Below are positions 22,064-32,894 of a stretch of DNA of 44,192 nt, piece after piece; positions within the stretch are counted from its first letter, which is position 1, and every line of letters starts with the position of its first letter. Origin of the DNA: Micractinium sp. NFX-FRZ (taxonomy: Eukaryota > Chlorophyta > Trebouxiophyceae > Chlorellales > Chlorellaceae); the NCBI GenBank assembly GCA_029339195.1, contig JAPTJF010000497.1, positions 1 to 44,192 on the forward strand. The letters are read 5' to 3'. The notes under the pieces were generated by a model, which was not told the DNA's origin, ran no database searches, and saw only the letters and a list, made by a program, of their open reading frames with translations. The translations under genes and the position numbers were made by a program.

Positions 22064-24111
22064 TCAGATGGCCGGTGCTGGGGTGAGGCAGCAGGAGCAC
22101 AGCAGCAGGCCTAAAAGCAGGCCCTTGGCCCCAAAGGGCGCCGCCTCCTCTGCAGGGGCATGAGTGAAGGCATGCGCTGGGTGGGAGTGTCAGACGGGAA
22201 CACAGCTGAGGCAAGAGTGGCAAGACGTCCACCGAGACCGGTTGCCAGCTGGCAGCGCTGCTCAAGCGCTGGCACAGCCCAGGCTCACCGCTGATGCTGG
22301 CGTTGACCAGCTGTGCGACGTGCTTCAGAAGGCAGGTCTTCCAGGTCGTCACGTTGCCGTAACCGTCGTTGCAGCTGCATAGTCCGACGGAGACGAGCAG
22401 GCAGGGGTGGGAGCAAACGTGGCGGGATTGATGCAGATGCAGAGTAGCGAGAGTTGCAAGAGTGGCGAGAGTAGGGATGGCGCACGGAGAGCGGGTTACG
22501 CAGGCAGGCAGGCAGGCAGGCTGATCTGCTGCCCCTGGCTGCACCCAACGGGCACATTACCCCTCGTGACAACAAGCCCCGCAGGCTGCACCAACACAGC
22601 ACAGCACAGCACAGCACAGCACAGCACAGCACAGCACAGCACAGCACAGCACAGCACAGCACAGCACAGCATAGCACAGCACAGCACAGCACATCACAAC
22701 GCAGCACAGCGCAGCACAGCACAGCACAGCACAGCAGCGCACAGCAGCTCACCCCGCCGACTCGGGGCAGAACACCCAGTTGGTGCAGTTGCCTGGCGGC
22801 TGCAGCCGTGCGCAGGCGCTGCAGCACGTTGTCTCATTCACGCCACTGAGCACTTGCACCACGTCGCCCTGAGCGTTGAACTGGGGCATGGCCCGGCAGG
22901 TGTCCAGCCCGAAAGACGGCGACGGCTGCTGCCACTTCAGTGCCGAGGCGTCGAGCGGGGCAAGCGGGGCACCCAGCAGTGCAGCGTCAATGTCGGAGCC
23001 ACGCACTGTCACTGCACCGACCAGGCCTGACACAAGCCCAGGCTTGGGGTGGGAGGGCACCCAGCCTTTGGGCAGCTTCACCCAGCACCATTTCTGCAGG
23101 CGCACGGGCGGGCGGGAGGGCCAGCAAAATGTGAGCCAGCGGTGCCACAGTGGGGCACCCAAGGCCCTGTTGGCATGCCCGCTCAGCAGGTGGGCCCACT
23201 GGGCAGTAGGAAGTTTGAGGAGCCTGGACTGGTGCCGGGGCCAAGGGCGCCACGCACGCTAAGCCGGTCTCACACCGGAGGGCAAAGCAGGCAGCGGGCG
23301 GGAAGCAGCCTGGCATATTCAGCAGCAGCCTGGTGCCAGCAACCTCGGCAGCAGGCAGACGGTGGTGCTGCACCCACTAGGTCCGAGCTGAACGTCCAGG
23401 CGCCGCAGCGGGGCGTTTGCAGGCACCGGTTGCAGCAGTCTGCTGGCTCCTGCGCACGGCAGGGCAGGAGGTGCGGGGCAGTACAGAGAGGCGGGGAGTG
23501 GAGCAGTCATTGCGTGCGGCCCTCTCCTCTTGTTGTGGTGTTTGGCAGCGCAGCCAGCATGCTCCGGCACCCCACCATGCACAGCCTGCATGCACCGTGC
23601 CCCATCGCTGATGCAGGCAGCCTGTCTGCGAGGCCTGTGCAGGGGAGCGGGCCGCACCTGGCAGCACGTCCTATTCTCCTCCACCACGCCTCCCACTGTG
23701 ATGTCTGCACCATACAGATCTGTGTCGGGGAGCACCCAGCAGCGGCCGCCCTCCGATTGCATCTCTGTGAAGTCCAGAGCCGCCAGCTGGACTTGCTGAG
23801 CGGCGGGCTCTGTCTCTTGTGCCGCCGCCGCTGCCGGGGCCTCGGCTGTCGGGGGCAGGGCCTGGGCGCCTGCACAAGGGCGGCTTCAAGGCAGGCACAA
23901 GCAGCGGCGCCCCTGGGGGGTCAGCCCACGAAGTTAGATTGGTCCGATGCAGGTCCGGTGCCTGCTCAGCTTCCCTTGGGACACCTGCCTTCAACCTTTC
24001 CAGTATCCGAGGCTTCCGGCTCAGCCCACCTGCTAGCCCAGGAGCTGCCAGCACTAACAGGAGGAGCAGGGCGGCCGGCCAGCCTGGTGGCTTCTGCCTC
24101 TGCTGCGGCAT
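22064..24111 (-). CDS. Secreted PAN/apple-like cysteine-rich protein
   Basis: Exons in phase: 24111-23985, 23869-23658, 23449-23378, 23093-22753, 22374-22289 and, for the last one, 22149-22064, giving 307 aa. The start MPQQRQKPPGWPAALL is followed by a strong signal peptide core (AALLLLLVLAAPGLAGG). Two cysteine modules follow: CWVLPDTDLYGADI...TCCQ EPADCCNRC...CGAWTFSSDLKWCW, and DTCRAMPQF...TTCCSACARL...CTNWVFCPESAGCNDGYG. The paired Cys and CxAW/CTNW pattern is typical of PAN/apple-like domains, which bind proteins or carbohydrates outside the cell. The last exon (short hydrophobic GLLLGLLLCSCCL, then stop) is the weakest part. The alternative is splicing of exon 5 (ends 22289) to the kinase fragment at 21951, also in phase. 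The gene is head-to-tail with the fibrillin gene. Confidence 0.75.
22595..22735. repeat. (ACAGC)n pentanucleotide microsatellite
   Basis: About 28 nearly perfect ACAGC units with a few substitutions near 22671 and 22693-22712. It lies in the intron between exons 4 and 5 of the PAN gene and ends close to the exon 4 donor. It is too regular to be coding. Confidence 0.95.
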
Positions 24112-24446
24112 GCCTCCCTCTCTGCCTTTCAACTGGTGTTATGAGGCACGCCTTATCGTAAGATTGGTGGCTGGGGTTGATTGTGAAGCAACGGTTCAGA
24201 AGGAGGTCCTTACAGAAAGGAAGGAAAACAACCCCTGAGACGTCCCCAGCGTGCCCCAGCGTGCGCGCTGCGCAGCGCAGCTTGGCGGGTGCAGTCTGAA
24301 GGCAACTGCGGTGAACAGGAGCTTTCTGCAGTGCAGCGCACTTAGACATCAACCTGCGCAGTGACAGCACGCTCATGGAAAGCAGGGGCCAGTCGGCCAG
24401 GTGCCCACAGCTTGCTGCCTGGCCTTCCCGCAGCCTCGGCAAAGCC
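24112..24446. other. Intergenic region between fibrillin and the PAN gene
   Basis: A compact tandem junction: fibrillin 3' UTR with a TGTAA at 24214-24210, then the PAN promoter. Nothing else was seen. Confidence 0.5.
24210..24214 (-). terminator. TGTAA poly(A) signal of the fibrillin gene
   Basis: Lies 233 nt past the fibrillin stop and about 100 nt before the PAN start codon. Confidence 0.6.
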
Positions 24447-26156
24447 TCACCGCCGCGCTGCCGCTGCCACCGGCTGCCGCATCTGCACAGAGATGCTTCC
24501 GTTGGTGGCTCGGAAGATGCGCAGCCCGCTAGCATCCAGGTAGGCGACCTCCACCAGGCCGGAGCCCCTGCAAGGAAGAGGGCCGGGAGGGTCAGGGAAG
24601 AGCGGAGCGGGCAGTGAGATGTTGCAGCAACATGGTGTTTTGAGGCTGCTGGCATCTCGGTAGACAGCCTCAACAAGGCCTGGGACCCTGCACAGGCAGG
24701 CGGTGAGGAGCGGGAGTGGTGGGAGGAAAGATTGGGGTGGGTGGGAAGTTGGGGTTTGGTGCGCTGCTGCTGCCGCCTCTGGGCGGCGCAGCGGCGTGCG
24801 GCGGGCCGCTGCATGCTTGTAAGGCAGCGCGGGCGCAGCAGGCAGGGGAGACACACAGGCAAACAGCTATGAAGACGACAGCTGGCGTGCCCAGCCACCG
24901 CCAAACCCATCCCGAAACACCAAGGCTACATGCACAGCCCCACCCACAGCAGTCCCAATGCCTCACCGAATTGGCAGCGCCACTTCCGCCCCCCAGGCCT
25001 GCACACTACCGCCCTCAATGCTTGCCCGCACCAGCACCGGGCACTTGCTACTGCTCTTGCCACCGCTGCTGCCCCTGCCGCTGCTGCTGCCCTCCTTGCC
25101 GCCGCTGTTGCTGCTGCTTGAGGGTTCAACCGGCTCGTAGCTGCCGCCAGCTGTCGCCACCACAGCAGGCCCCAGCAGCTCCCCTCGGTTGACAACTGTC
25201 CGGGTGCGTGGGTCAAAGTCCTGTGACGCCTGCACGGGCCCAGGTCGTGAGGCAGAGAGAAGAGACAGGCAATCAGCAGAGGCGATCGGGACAGAAGCGG
25301 TTCGCCGAGCGGAGGGGGCAGCAATGATCGGCACACCAGGAACGCAGCGGTCTGGCCCCTGCACCCACAGCTTGGCGGGCCATGTTAATGACCGGGCCTG
25401 ACCATGACATGTGGGGAGGCAGGGCCAGGCGGTCCCTGTATCGGGCCCTCCCAGCCACAGGAGCCTGTGAGTGGGCGAGTGTTGGTGCCCCACCTGTGCC
25501 GTCGCCCCACCAGGCAGCACCCACCTGGTTGCCTGTCCTGCCGACCACCCGCCCGCCGCTGGTTGATGCCAGTCCCTGCCAGAGCAGCGGGCCCCGGGTG
25601 TAGACAACCTGACAACATACAGGGGACATTCGACATAAGAACAGGGTTGCAATGAAGCAGAGGCAGTGCTTGCAGGGGATCCCAGGAAGGTAGAGCCTCG
25701 ACTTGCTCAACAGGTCGCCCAACCACAAAGCACGCACGCCGTGCCGCCCGTTCCTGACGCCGCCGCCCCCGCGGGGAGGCCGCAGCCCGCCGCCACGAGG
25801 TGGCCTCGCACCTGCCAGGGCCCGCCGCCCAGGTCCGCCTCCCGGAAAGGCACCTCTGCTGCCATCAGCTCATCACAGGCTTGACTGATCACTGCTTTGT
25901 CTGGCCGCTCGTTGCCCAGCTCCCCCAGCAGGCGGCGCTTGGCCTCCGCCGCTGCCCGGGTGGCGCTGCCACCGCTGCCGCCGCCAAACAAAGGAAACTC
26001 CAGCAGCCGGCCCAGCAGCGCAGCAGGCGGCGCGCGGCATTGAGTCCGCCGTTGACGCCGGTCAGCCAGGGCCCATCTGCTGCTGGCGCGCTGCTGCCAC
26101 TGGCTCGAGCCACACCTCGGCCCTACGGAAGGTGCGAAGCTGAATACTGCTGCCAT
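24447..26156 (-). CDS. Plastid-lipid-associated protein (PAP/fibrillin family)
   Basis: Four exons in phase: 26156-25812, 25608-25525, 25229-24967, 24567-24447, giving 270 aa. The first 40 or so residues (MAAVFSFAPSVGPRCG..., Ser/Arg/Gln-rich, nearly no acidic residues) look like a chloroplast transit peptide. The fibrillin pattern follows: AKRRLLGELGNERPDKAVI, a helix, GGGPWQVVYTRGPLLWQ, then beta-rich FDPRTRTVVNRGELLG, the Ser/Gly insert, and GLVEVAYLDASGLRIFRATNG near the C-terminus. Fibrillins associate with plastoglobules and thylakoid lipids; some act in prenylquinone synthesis, but the subgroup cannot be told by eye. A Ser/Gly/Lys-rich insertion in exon 3 is unusual. The intron before the last exon holds a decayed copy of the start of that exon at 24687-24632. 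Confidence 0.85.
24632..24700 (-). repeat. Decayed duplicate of the fibrillin last-exon start
   Basis: The sequence after TGCAG at 24688 reads, in the same phase, VPGLVEAVYRDASSLKTP, matching GSGLVEVAYLDASGLRIF of the real exon 120 bp downstream. It then diverges, and no usable donor is obvious. It looks like a partial tandem duplication of acceptor plus exon 5' end. Confidence 0.7.
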
Positions 26157-26336
26157 GGCTTGGAGATCTGATCTATACACAAGATAGAATGGAGAGCGCA
26201 GCCCCCCGAGCCAAAGAAATGCACCACCCGCCACAGTGGCGCTGTGCCGTCGCAAGCCCACAGGCCTTGCATTTCTTGGGTAAGAATGGGAGACCTAGAT
26301 TGCCTGCATCTCATCCTGATTGACATACTGTGTGAC
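26157..26336. promoter_or_regulatory. Golgin/fibrillin tandem junction
   Basis: Only 226 bp separate the golgin stop (26383) from the fibrillin start (26156). It must contain the golgin 3' UTR and the fibrillin promoter. No TATA box was recognised. Confidence 0.4.
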
Positions 26337-26341
26337 TTACA
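26337..26341 (-). terminator. TGTAA poly(A) signal of the golgin gene
   Basis: TGTAA lies 42 nt past the golgin stop codon on the minus strand. Confidence 0.7.
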
Positions 26342-26382
26342 ATGTTATCAAAGGCAACATGGCACAGCGCCAACGACTGGCG

Positions 26383-29300
26383 CTAGGCGCCGCCCACCAG
26401 TGCGGGCAGCCAGCTGCTGGCGGCACCACGCTGCAAGTGGGTACGCAGCACGCGATACTCTGCCGGCGTGGCCCGCAGTAGTGTGGCCACAGCCGGCAGC
26501 AGCACCTCGCACTCCTGGCTACGTCCGCTGCAGTCATAGGGGCGGCGACAAGGAAAGAGCGATGAAGCATGCCCAGCGCCGACAGCTGAGGGGCGGGCAC
26601 AGCTCAAGCAAGGCAAACGCAGGCACAAGGCAACGCAGCCTCCAACCACGGGCAGCATTTGCCACGCTATACTGCACCCCACCCATTACCGAACCTACCC
26701 ACACCAAGCTGCTCCTACCCATCCCACCCACCCCAGGGCAGCATCGATGAACTTGAGCAGCACGTTTTTGAGGTACAGCACATCCGTCTGCTCCAGCACA
26801 TCCCGCTGCTTCACCGACGGCAGCGGCGAGGGCAGCCCATCGCCGCTGTCCTGCCGCGAGGGATGCCCTGCCCCCACCGCCGCCGCCGCCCCTGCTGCTG
26901 CCGCCACCGCCAGGTCGCCCTGCTGCAGCGCGCCGCTGCCGGTGCGCCGCCTGGCGGCAGCCACCGTGGCCGCAGCATGCTTGGAAGCCCGCTCCCGCTC
27001 CTCCTTTTCTGCCAGCAGCGCGTCCCGCTCCCGCTCGGCAGCAGCAAGCGCCTCTCGGAACTCTGACACCTGAACGGCAGCCGCCGAGGCCGCAGCCTCT
27101 GCCCGCTGCGCCCGCTGCTCCGCCTCGCGCCCCCGCCGCACGCATGTATCCTCTGCGGCCGCCGCCGAGCGCTCTGCAGCCAGGCGGGCCGCATGGTTGG
27201 CCTCAGCGGTGGCAGCCGCCTCTGCCAGCTGCGCCTGCGCCTCTTTCAGCGCGGTGTGCAGGGCCGACAGCCGGGCCTCCACGTTCTCAATCTCCTCCTG
27301 CTCTCAAGGAAGAGGCAGGGTGTGGGCGGGCGGGGATATTAGGGGAGGGGTTAGAACCGATTCGGTGGTGCAGGCCAGTCAAGTGATGCCCCAGCTGCTG
27401 ACTTTTTGATGACATGAGACAGGAGGCAATTAAGGGCGCACTGCCGCCGCACACACCTGAGCCACCAGCGGCCACTGGTTGCGCTCCGTCCCGGCAGCCG
27501 CCCACTTCTCGGCAACCAGGCGGGGCACAGAACGCTGTGCCTCGATCACACGGGCAGCGGCGGCCTGCAGGCAGGCGGACGGGCAGGGCAGGGCAGACAC
27601 GGGTCAAGCAGGTGGAGGAGAAATGCACAGGCAGGGTGGGAGGGTGGCATACCTCAGCTGGCAAAGTCAGCCCACAAACACTCCACTCCGACTCTGCCCC
27701 GGCTGCACAGATCCAACCAGCATCGTCACCCACGCTCTACGGTCACACACGCGTCATACACGGAATCAATCCCACACCCAAGTGCAGCCCCTCGGTTTCG
27801 AATGTTCTGGATGGTTTTGATTTTGGTTTGATTGTTTCTGAGCCCACCCATCTACCCTCGCACACCCACCACAGCCCGAGCATCCCCCTCCCCGACCCAC
27901 CTGCACCTCCAGCCGCAGCCCCTCATTCTCCCGAGCCGCCGCCACCAGGCGCGCCTCCAGGCTGGATGCCAGCCTGGTGGAGGAGGGGAGGAAGAAGGTG
28001 GAGGTGTGGGCAAACGGCGGCGTTCAGGTATGAGTGCTGCGACCCTCCATATCCCTCTGTATCAGAGCTGCGCCGAGCTTGCGCCCAATCCCACTTCCAA
28101 AGTGTGAACAGCTGGCGAGCGAGGGACCTTCTTCCCGCCCACCTGGCGCCACCACTTGGCATCACCCTCCCGTGCACCGCCCCTGGCGCCGTCCGCCTGG
28201 CGGCCACCCACCTGGCAGTGCTCAGCAGCTCGTCTTCCGCCCGCGCCCGCTTCTCCTCGCTCTGCTGCGCCTTGGTGCGGTACGATTCAGCCTGCAGTAC
28301 ACTTGAGGGCAAGCTCGGTGCAGTCGCGTGCCAGGCGGGGCCAGCGGTATAGCGGGGCAGGTAGGGGCAGGCGGCCAGCAGGTCTCAGCGGGTGTGGTGG
28401 CCCCTGGGCAGCTCACAGCCAGCCCACAGTCGCAGCCCGTGTACACACAAGCTGAGAAAGGGGCACGCCGCACTACCTGCTCCCCATGCCCCACGCCACG
28501 CCACCCACCTGCCCCCGTTCCGACCGCGTCTCATCCAGCCGTGCCTCCAGCATGGACAGCTTCACTGCCATGGCATCCCGCTCATGCACAACCTCTTCTA
28601 GCTCGTGCACCTGTGCAGGGAAGGGAGGTCAGGAAAGAAAAGAGGCTGGGTGGAAGGCTGGGACGGCAGATTCAGCACCCTCTCATGCGCCACCTCCTCC
28701 CCCTCAACACGCACTGTCGCTGTCGCTCCACTAGGAAAGCACGCCGGGTGAGGGCAGCGACATCACTGGCAAGCCAGGCCAAACAAAAACCTGTTAGACC
28801 ATGCCAGGTAAGCCCGCAGCCCCACCTCTGCCACCGCGCGCGCCGCCGCCAGCTCAGCCGTGCTCAGCCTGCTTTCCAGCTCCTCTGCATGCTGCCGCGC
28901 CGCCGCCAGCTGGCGCTGGTGTTGTGCCGCCGCCGCCTCCAGCTCAGCGATGCGGCTGCGCTGCTGGGTCACCAGCTCCTGTGGGACACAAGAGGTGATA
29001 GGCAGGGAAGCAGGAAGCGAAGCTGGAAACGCCAGAGTCAGGTGGGTAGGGTGACAGGGGGGCAGTTGGCAGGATGATGAGCAGTGCAGTTAGAGGTGGG
29101 CGATGAGCCCGCCTTCTCAGACCTGCCCTGTTCCACCCCAAACTTTCAAGCAGCCACCCTAGCACCACCAGGGGGGAGGTCCCTCCCCTTCCCCCACCCG
29201 CCGTGCATTGCTCTGGCCTCGTCAGCCTTGTGTGCTCGACACAGGCTCGACTTGCCTTCCAGATCAGCAGGCGCCAATGTGAAATAATCCCACCCCACCC

Positions 29301-31004
29301 CACCCCTACACAACACGAAGCCCAGCAGCAGCGTTCTGCACCCACGTTTGACTTGGCATCCAGCTCAGCCGCCCCCCGCGCACGCTGCGTCGCCGACTCC
29401 GCCTGGTGCGCCCGCGCCTCGGCAGCCGCCAGCTCCTTCTCCATCCGCCTCGCCTCCTGGTGCTCCTTGCGGGCCTCCGCCTGTGCAGTACACAAAGGGG
29501 CAAGGGAGGGGGTCAGCTGAGGCATGCACAGGTGCACTTACAAGGGCATGCTGATGCCCCCTGCGGGCCCTGCCTGCACACCATGCACATGTGTATGTGC
29601 ACACAAGCAGTGCAGGAACGGGCCAGGGATTAAAAGGCCCATGCTTGGCCGCAGGTAGCAACTGTCTCCGGCCTGAGTTGCTGGATGTGCTGCAGCGGGA
29701 ACACCCCTGCTGCAGACAGCTCTCTCCCACTGGCAGATACAAACCCACCGCGGTACACCACTTAACACTCACGTCCAATGCGACTTGCATCCGCCCCGCC
29801 CCACCTTGGCGTCACGAGCCTCGCCTTCTAGCCGGGCACACCGCGCCTCTGCCACTTGGAGCTTGCGCTCAGCAGCTTCACAGCGGGACTCTGTGGGGGT
29901 GGGAGGGGGGGGTGGGGAGGATGAAGGGGGAGGGGTGCATCAAGGACCGCCTCAGGTGTGCAGCAGCATGCCAGCCCCAGGGTGAAGAGAGGGATGAGGG
30001 GACGGCTGCAGGCAGGGGAGGCCAGCAGGCACACAGGCGGCGGCCCAGTACCCAGCGCGCCCCAAGCCAGGCCATTGCGCTGCAAGTCAAGTGCACACAC
30101 ACAGGTGGCGGCCCAGAGCACGCAGCGCGCTTCAAGCCAGGCCACTGCTGCCGCCAGTCCTTCAGTGCGCACCCGCATCCAGCCGGCCATCCTGCGCCAT
30201 GCGCAGCACCTCGCTCTGCCGCTGCTGCGCCTCTGCAAAGCGGCTGCGCACCTCCTGCGGCACGGTAGGGGGGGAGTGTGCATGAGGCCCAGCGGCTGCA
30301 GTCGATCCACATGCAAGCAGCCTAGACGAGCAGCAGCTGCGCAGCTGTAGCAGGGCAGGGACGGTAACTGCTTGCCATGCTCAATTGCTGCTGTCCGCCC
30401 CTGCTTCTCGGCTGCAACCCGCTGCACATGCCTCCGATGCCATGTGGCACTGCGGCCGCCACCTGGCAAGCCCACAATGCAAACACCCACCCCAGCTTCC
30501 CCTCACACCACGTAACTGGCAAGCATACCTACCTGCTGCTTGCGCTCCGCGGCATCCCGCGCAAACGACGCATCCTGCTGCGCCTGCTCCAGCTCAGCCT
30601 GCAGCCGCCCGACCTGCACCTGCAGCGCGTTGCACTGAGCGTGCAGCTCGGCCGCCGCACCGCCGCCCTGCGCCACACTGCCGCCGCTGCCGGCAGCCAG
30701 CGCCGCTCCGGCGCTGTCGGTGGCACCCAGGCCAGGCAGTGCCACGCCCTGCGCCATGGCCAGCGCAGCCAGCGCCGCGGCTGCCTGCTGCAACAGCTGC
30801 GGATCCACACTGCCGCTGGCGCTGGCGCTTCCGTTGGCCTGCGCCAGGGCAGCCAGAGCAGCTTGCAGCTGCGGCGTGCCAGGGCTGGCGCCGGCGCCGC
30901 TGCTGCCACTGCCGCTGCCGCCAGCGCCAGGCAGCACTGTCAGCGTCGCCCCCACCCCGCCATCCTCCAAGCAGTGCAGCTGCAGCGCCACGCGCTCTCC
31001 TGAA

Positions 31005-31043
<39 letters not shown>

Positions 31044-32303
31044 GCTGCCGCCGCCGCTGCCCCCTGCTGCTGCAGCCCAGCCGCCGGTGCGGAGAGGGCA
31101 CTCGAGCTGGCTGCCTGCAGGCGCTGCCGCCGCATGTGCTGGATCTCATGGTGTGCCGAGTCAAGCGCCTCCTTGAGATGCTCCACTTCTGCCTGCAGCG
31201 AGAGGCAGTCATCCACTGAACGGGCCTTCACTGGCCGTGCATGGGGCGTTTGCACTGCATGCCTGGCAGCAGGGAATGCTAACACCGCTGCCTGCGCTGC
31301 CAACACTTTCCGAAATGGCACGCGTACAAGCACATGCCGCAGCATCACTGTGCTTCAGCGGCGCGGCCAGCACGAGCACTTGGTCGACGCTGCTCAATGC
31401 ACTGCATCTGCCCACATGCACCCATCACACATACTCACCACCTGATCCTTTCGGCTGCCACCCAAGCCACTCACCCACCCTTCCTTTGCATCTTAACACA
31501 TCATCAACAGTTGAGTTGACCTAGTGCTCCTGCAGCCACCACCCCTCCCAAGCTGGGTGCTGCATGGCTCAGCACCCATCAAGCGTGCAACCAGCCCACC
31601 CACCTGTGCTGCCAGCACCAGCACTTGGTTGACCCCGTGCTCCTGCGCCCGCATGTCGTCCACCTGTCGGTTGATCGCCGCCAGCTCAGCGTCCAGCGAG
31701 GCGTCTGGCACCCCCCGCCGCCGCAGCACCTGGCGCAGCGCGCTGTTGGCCTCAAACAGCTCCTGCTTTTCACGCAGGTGCAGCTGCAGCGGTGGAACAG
31801 GGAGGGAGCCACATTGAAGTGAAGAGCAGGTCAACATGGGGGTGACAGCGGCAGAGCAATCGACGCGTGGGCGAGCGCCTAGCTGTGCCCCGCCCCTTCC
31901 CTCACCGCCCACGTCCGCTCAGCTCTCACCTGCATCAGCATGTTGATGTCCTGCTTGTCAAACCAGCGCAATTTCTTGGCGCTCTCCACTGGCAGGCGCA
32001 GGTACTGCTGCTCCTCCTGTGCAGCAGCAGGGACATCATCTGTCCGGGTGCTGGTGCCGCCCACCACCGCCGCCGCTGCCGCCAGCACGCCCTCTCCGGC
32101 CGGTACCTGCACCGCCTGCTGCAGCTGCTGCTTCAGCCTGCGTCAAGGGCGCGGCAGCAGCTCGTCAGCAGGTGCAGGGGCGGTCAAGGCGGGCAGGGCT
32201 CTCAAAGGCCGCCACCGCGAGCAACTTCCGGGCCTGCCTACTTTTGGGAGGACTCATTGACGCCGGCCAGCGTCGTGTTCAACCGGTCACGCCACGACTT
32301 CAT
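26383..32303 (-). CDS. GRIP-domain golgin
   Basis: Fourteen exons in phase, 879 aa: 32303-32242, 32137-31930, 31783-31604, 31192-30533, 30254-30173, 29890-29805, 29480-29346, 28978-28826, 28610-28509, 28291-28212, 27973-27901, 27564-27457, 27297-26732, 26527-26383. The start MKSWRDRLNTTLAGVNESS is typical of golgins. Most of the chain is coiled coil (heptad-rich exons such as ELVTQQRSRIAELEAAA and AEARKEHQEARRMEKELAA), interrupted in exon 4 by a polyQ and Gly/Ser/Ala linker. The C-terminus has a GRIP domain, DVLYLKNVLLKFIDA...EVLLPAVATLLRATPAEY (about 815-855), which binds Arl1-GTP at the trans-Golgi. The protein should tether vesicles there. The exon structure, with many short coiled-coil exons, explains why no long ORF is visible. 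Exon 13, encoding most of the GRIP N-terminal part, also has a Gly/Ala linker before it. Confidence 0.92.
30030..30148. repeat. Tandem duplication (69-bp period) in a golgin intron
   Basis: Two similar units, 30030-30079 and 30099-30148, share CAGG-GGCGGCCCAG, CAGCGCGC and CAAGCCAGGCCA blocks. They lie in the intron between exons 5 and 6, close to the exon 5 donor. Confidence 0.75.
31347..31392 (-). repeat. Decayed copy of golgin exon 3 end inside the next intron
   Basis: Minus-strand SVDQVLVLAA here matches GVNQVLVLAAQ at the real exon 3 end (31593-31640), about 245 bp upstream. At DNA level GTC-ACCAAGTGCT-GTGCTGGC-GC is shared. A short insertion follows, then GCACAG-TG resembling the donor. 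Confidence 0.7.
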
Positions 32304-32894
32304 CGCTGCCAGCGCTCAAGGCGAGCGAACTCTGGACGTCTACTCCGCCATTCGCTCCCCCTGCTGTCGTTCAACGGCTGTGAAGCACGCAAGTGGTGTG
32401 ATCTGACTGACGAGAAACAGCGATCGCGCCCCAGTGCCGCCAGGAAGGAAAGGAGTCCCTCTTGACAGCCGCCCCGCTGGCGACGGCAGGCCACCACCCA
32501 AACCCAGTACGCAGGCACACCAAAGAAGAGGATGCCCCCAGTTGTGCCTGATCTGAAGTTCAAGAGAGGTGTTACATCAGTATTGCCAGCGCTGGTGTGC
32601 CGGCCATTAGCAGCGCTCAGCAGGGTGTCAGGGGTGGCGGAGTGTCGTGCAGGGTGGGGGGCCCGTGTGCACGGCCCCAAATCAAGGCACCGCAGAAATC
32701 ACGGGCGGGCCTGGGACATGTGTAAGTTGAGTGAGCAGGGAAGCGGGAGAGCAGCAGTGGAGGATAGAGCGAGGCAGCGGGGAGCAGGGACGAGGGAGCA
32801 GCGGAACAGGGCTGGAAACGGGAGAGGGGAGCGTCGGGCAACGAGGGAGCTAATCATACATGAAGGGAGGGCAGCTGCGGGCTTGCAGGCGCCT
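32304..32894. promoter_or_regulatory. NOP56 3' flank and golgin upstream region
   Basis: Tandem junction on the minus strand. A TGTAA at 32576-32572 probably ends NOP56, leaving about 270 bp for the golgin promoter and 5' UTR. A 126-codon minus-strand ORF crosses the golgin upstream region but has no recognisable features. Confidence 0.45.
32572..32576 (-). terminator. TGTAA poly(A) signal of NOP56
   Basis: Lies about 320 nt downstream of the NOP56 stop codon. Confidence 0.55.

Noticed and set aside
22407..23030. Long ORFs on both strands across the (ACAGC)n array
   Set aside because: They are products of a five-base repeat with no stop codons; real PAN exons flank it in another frame.
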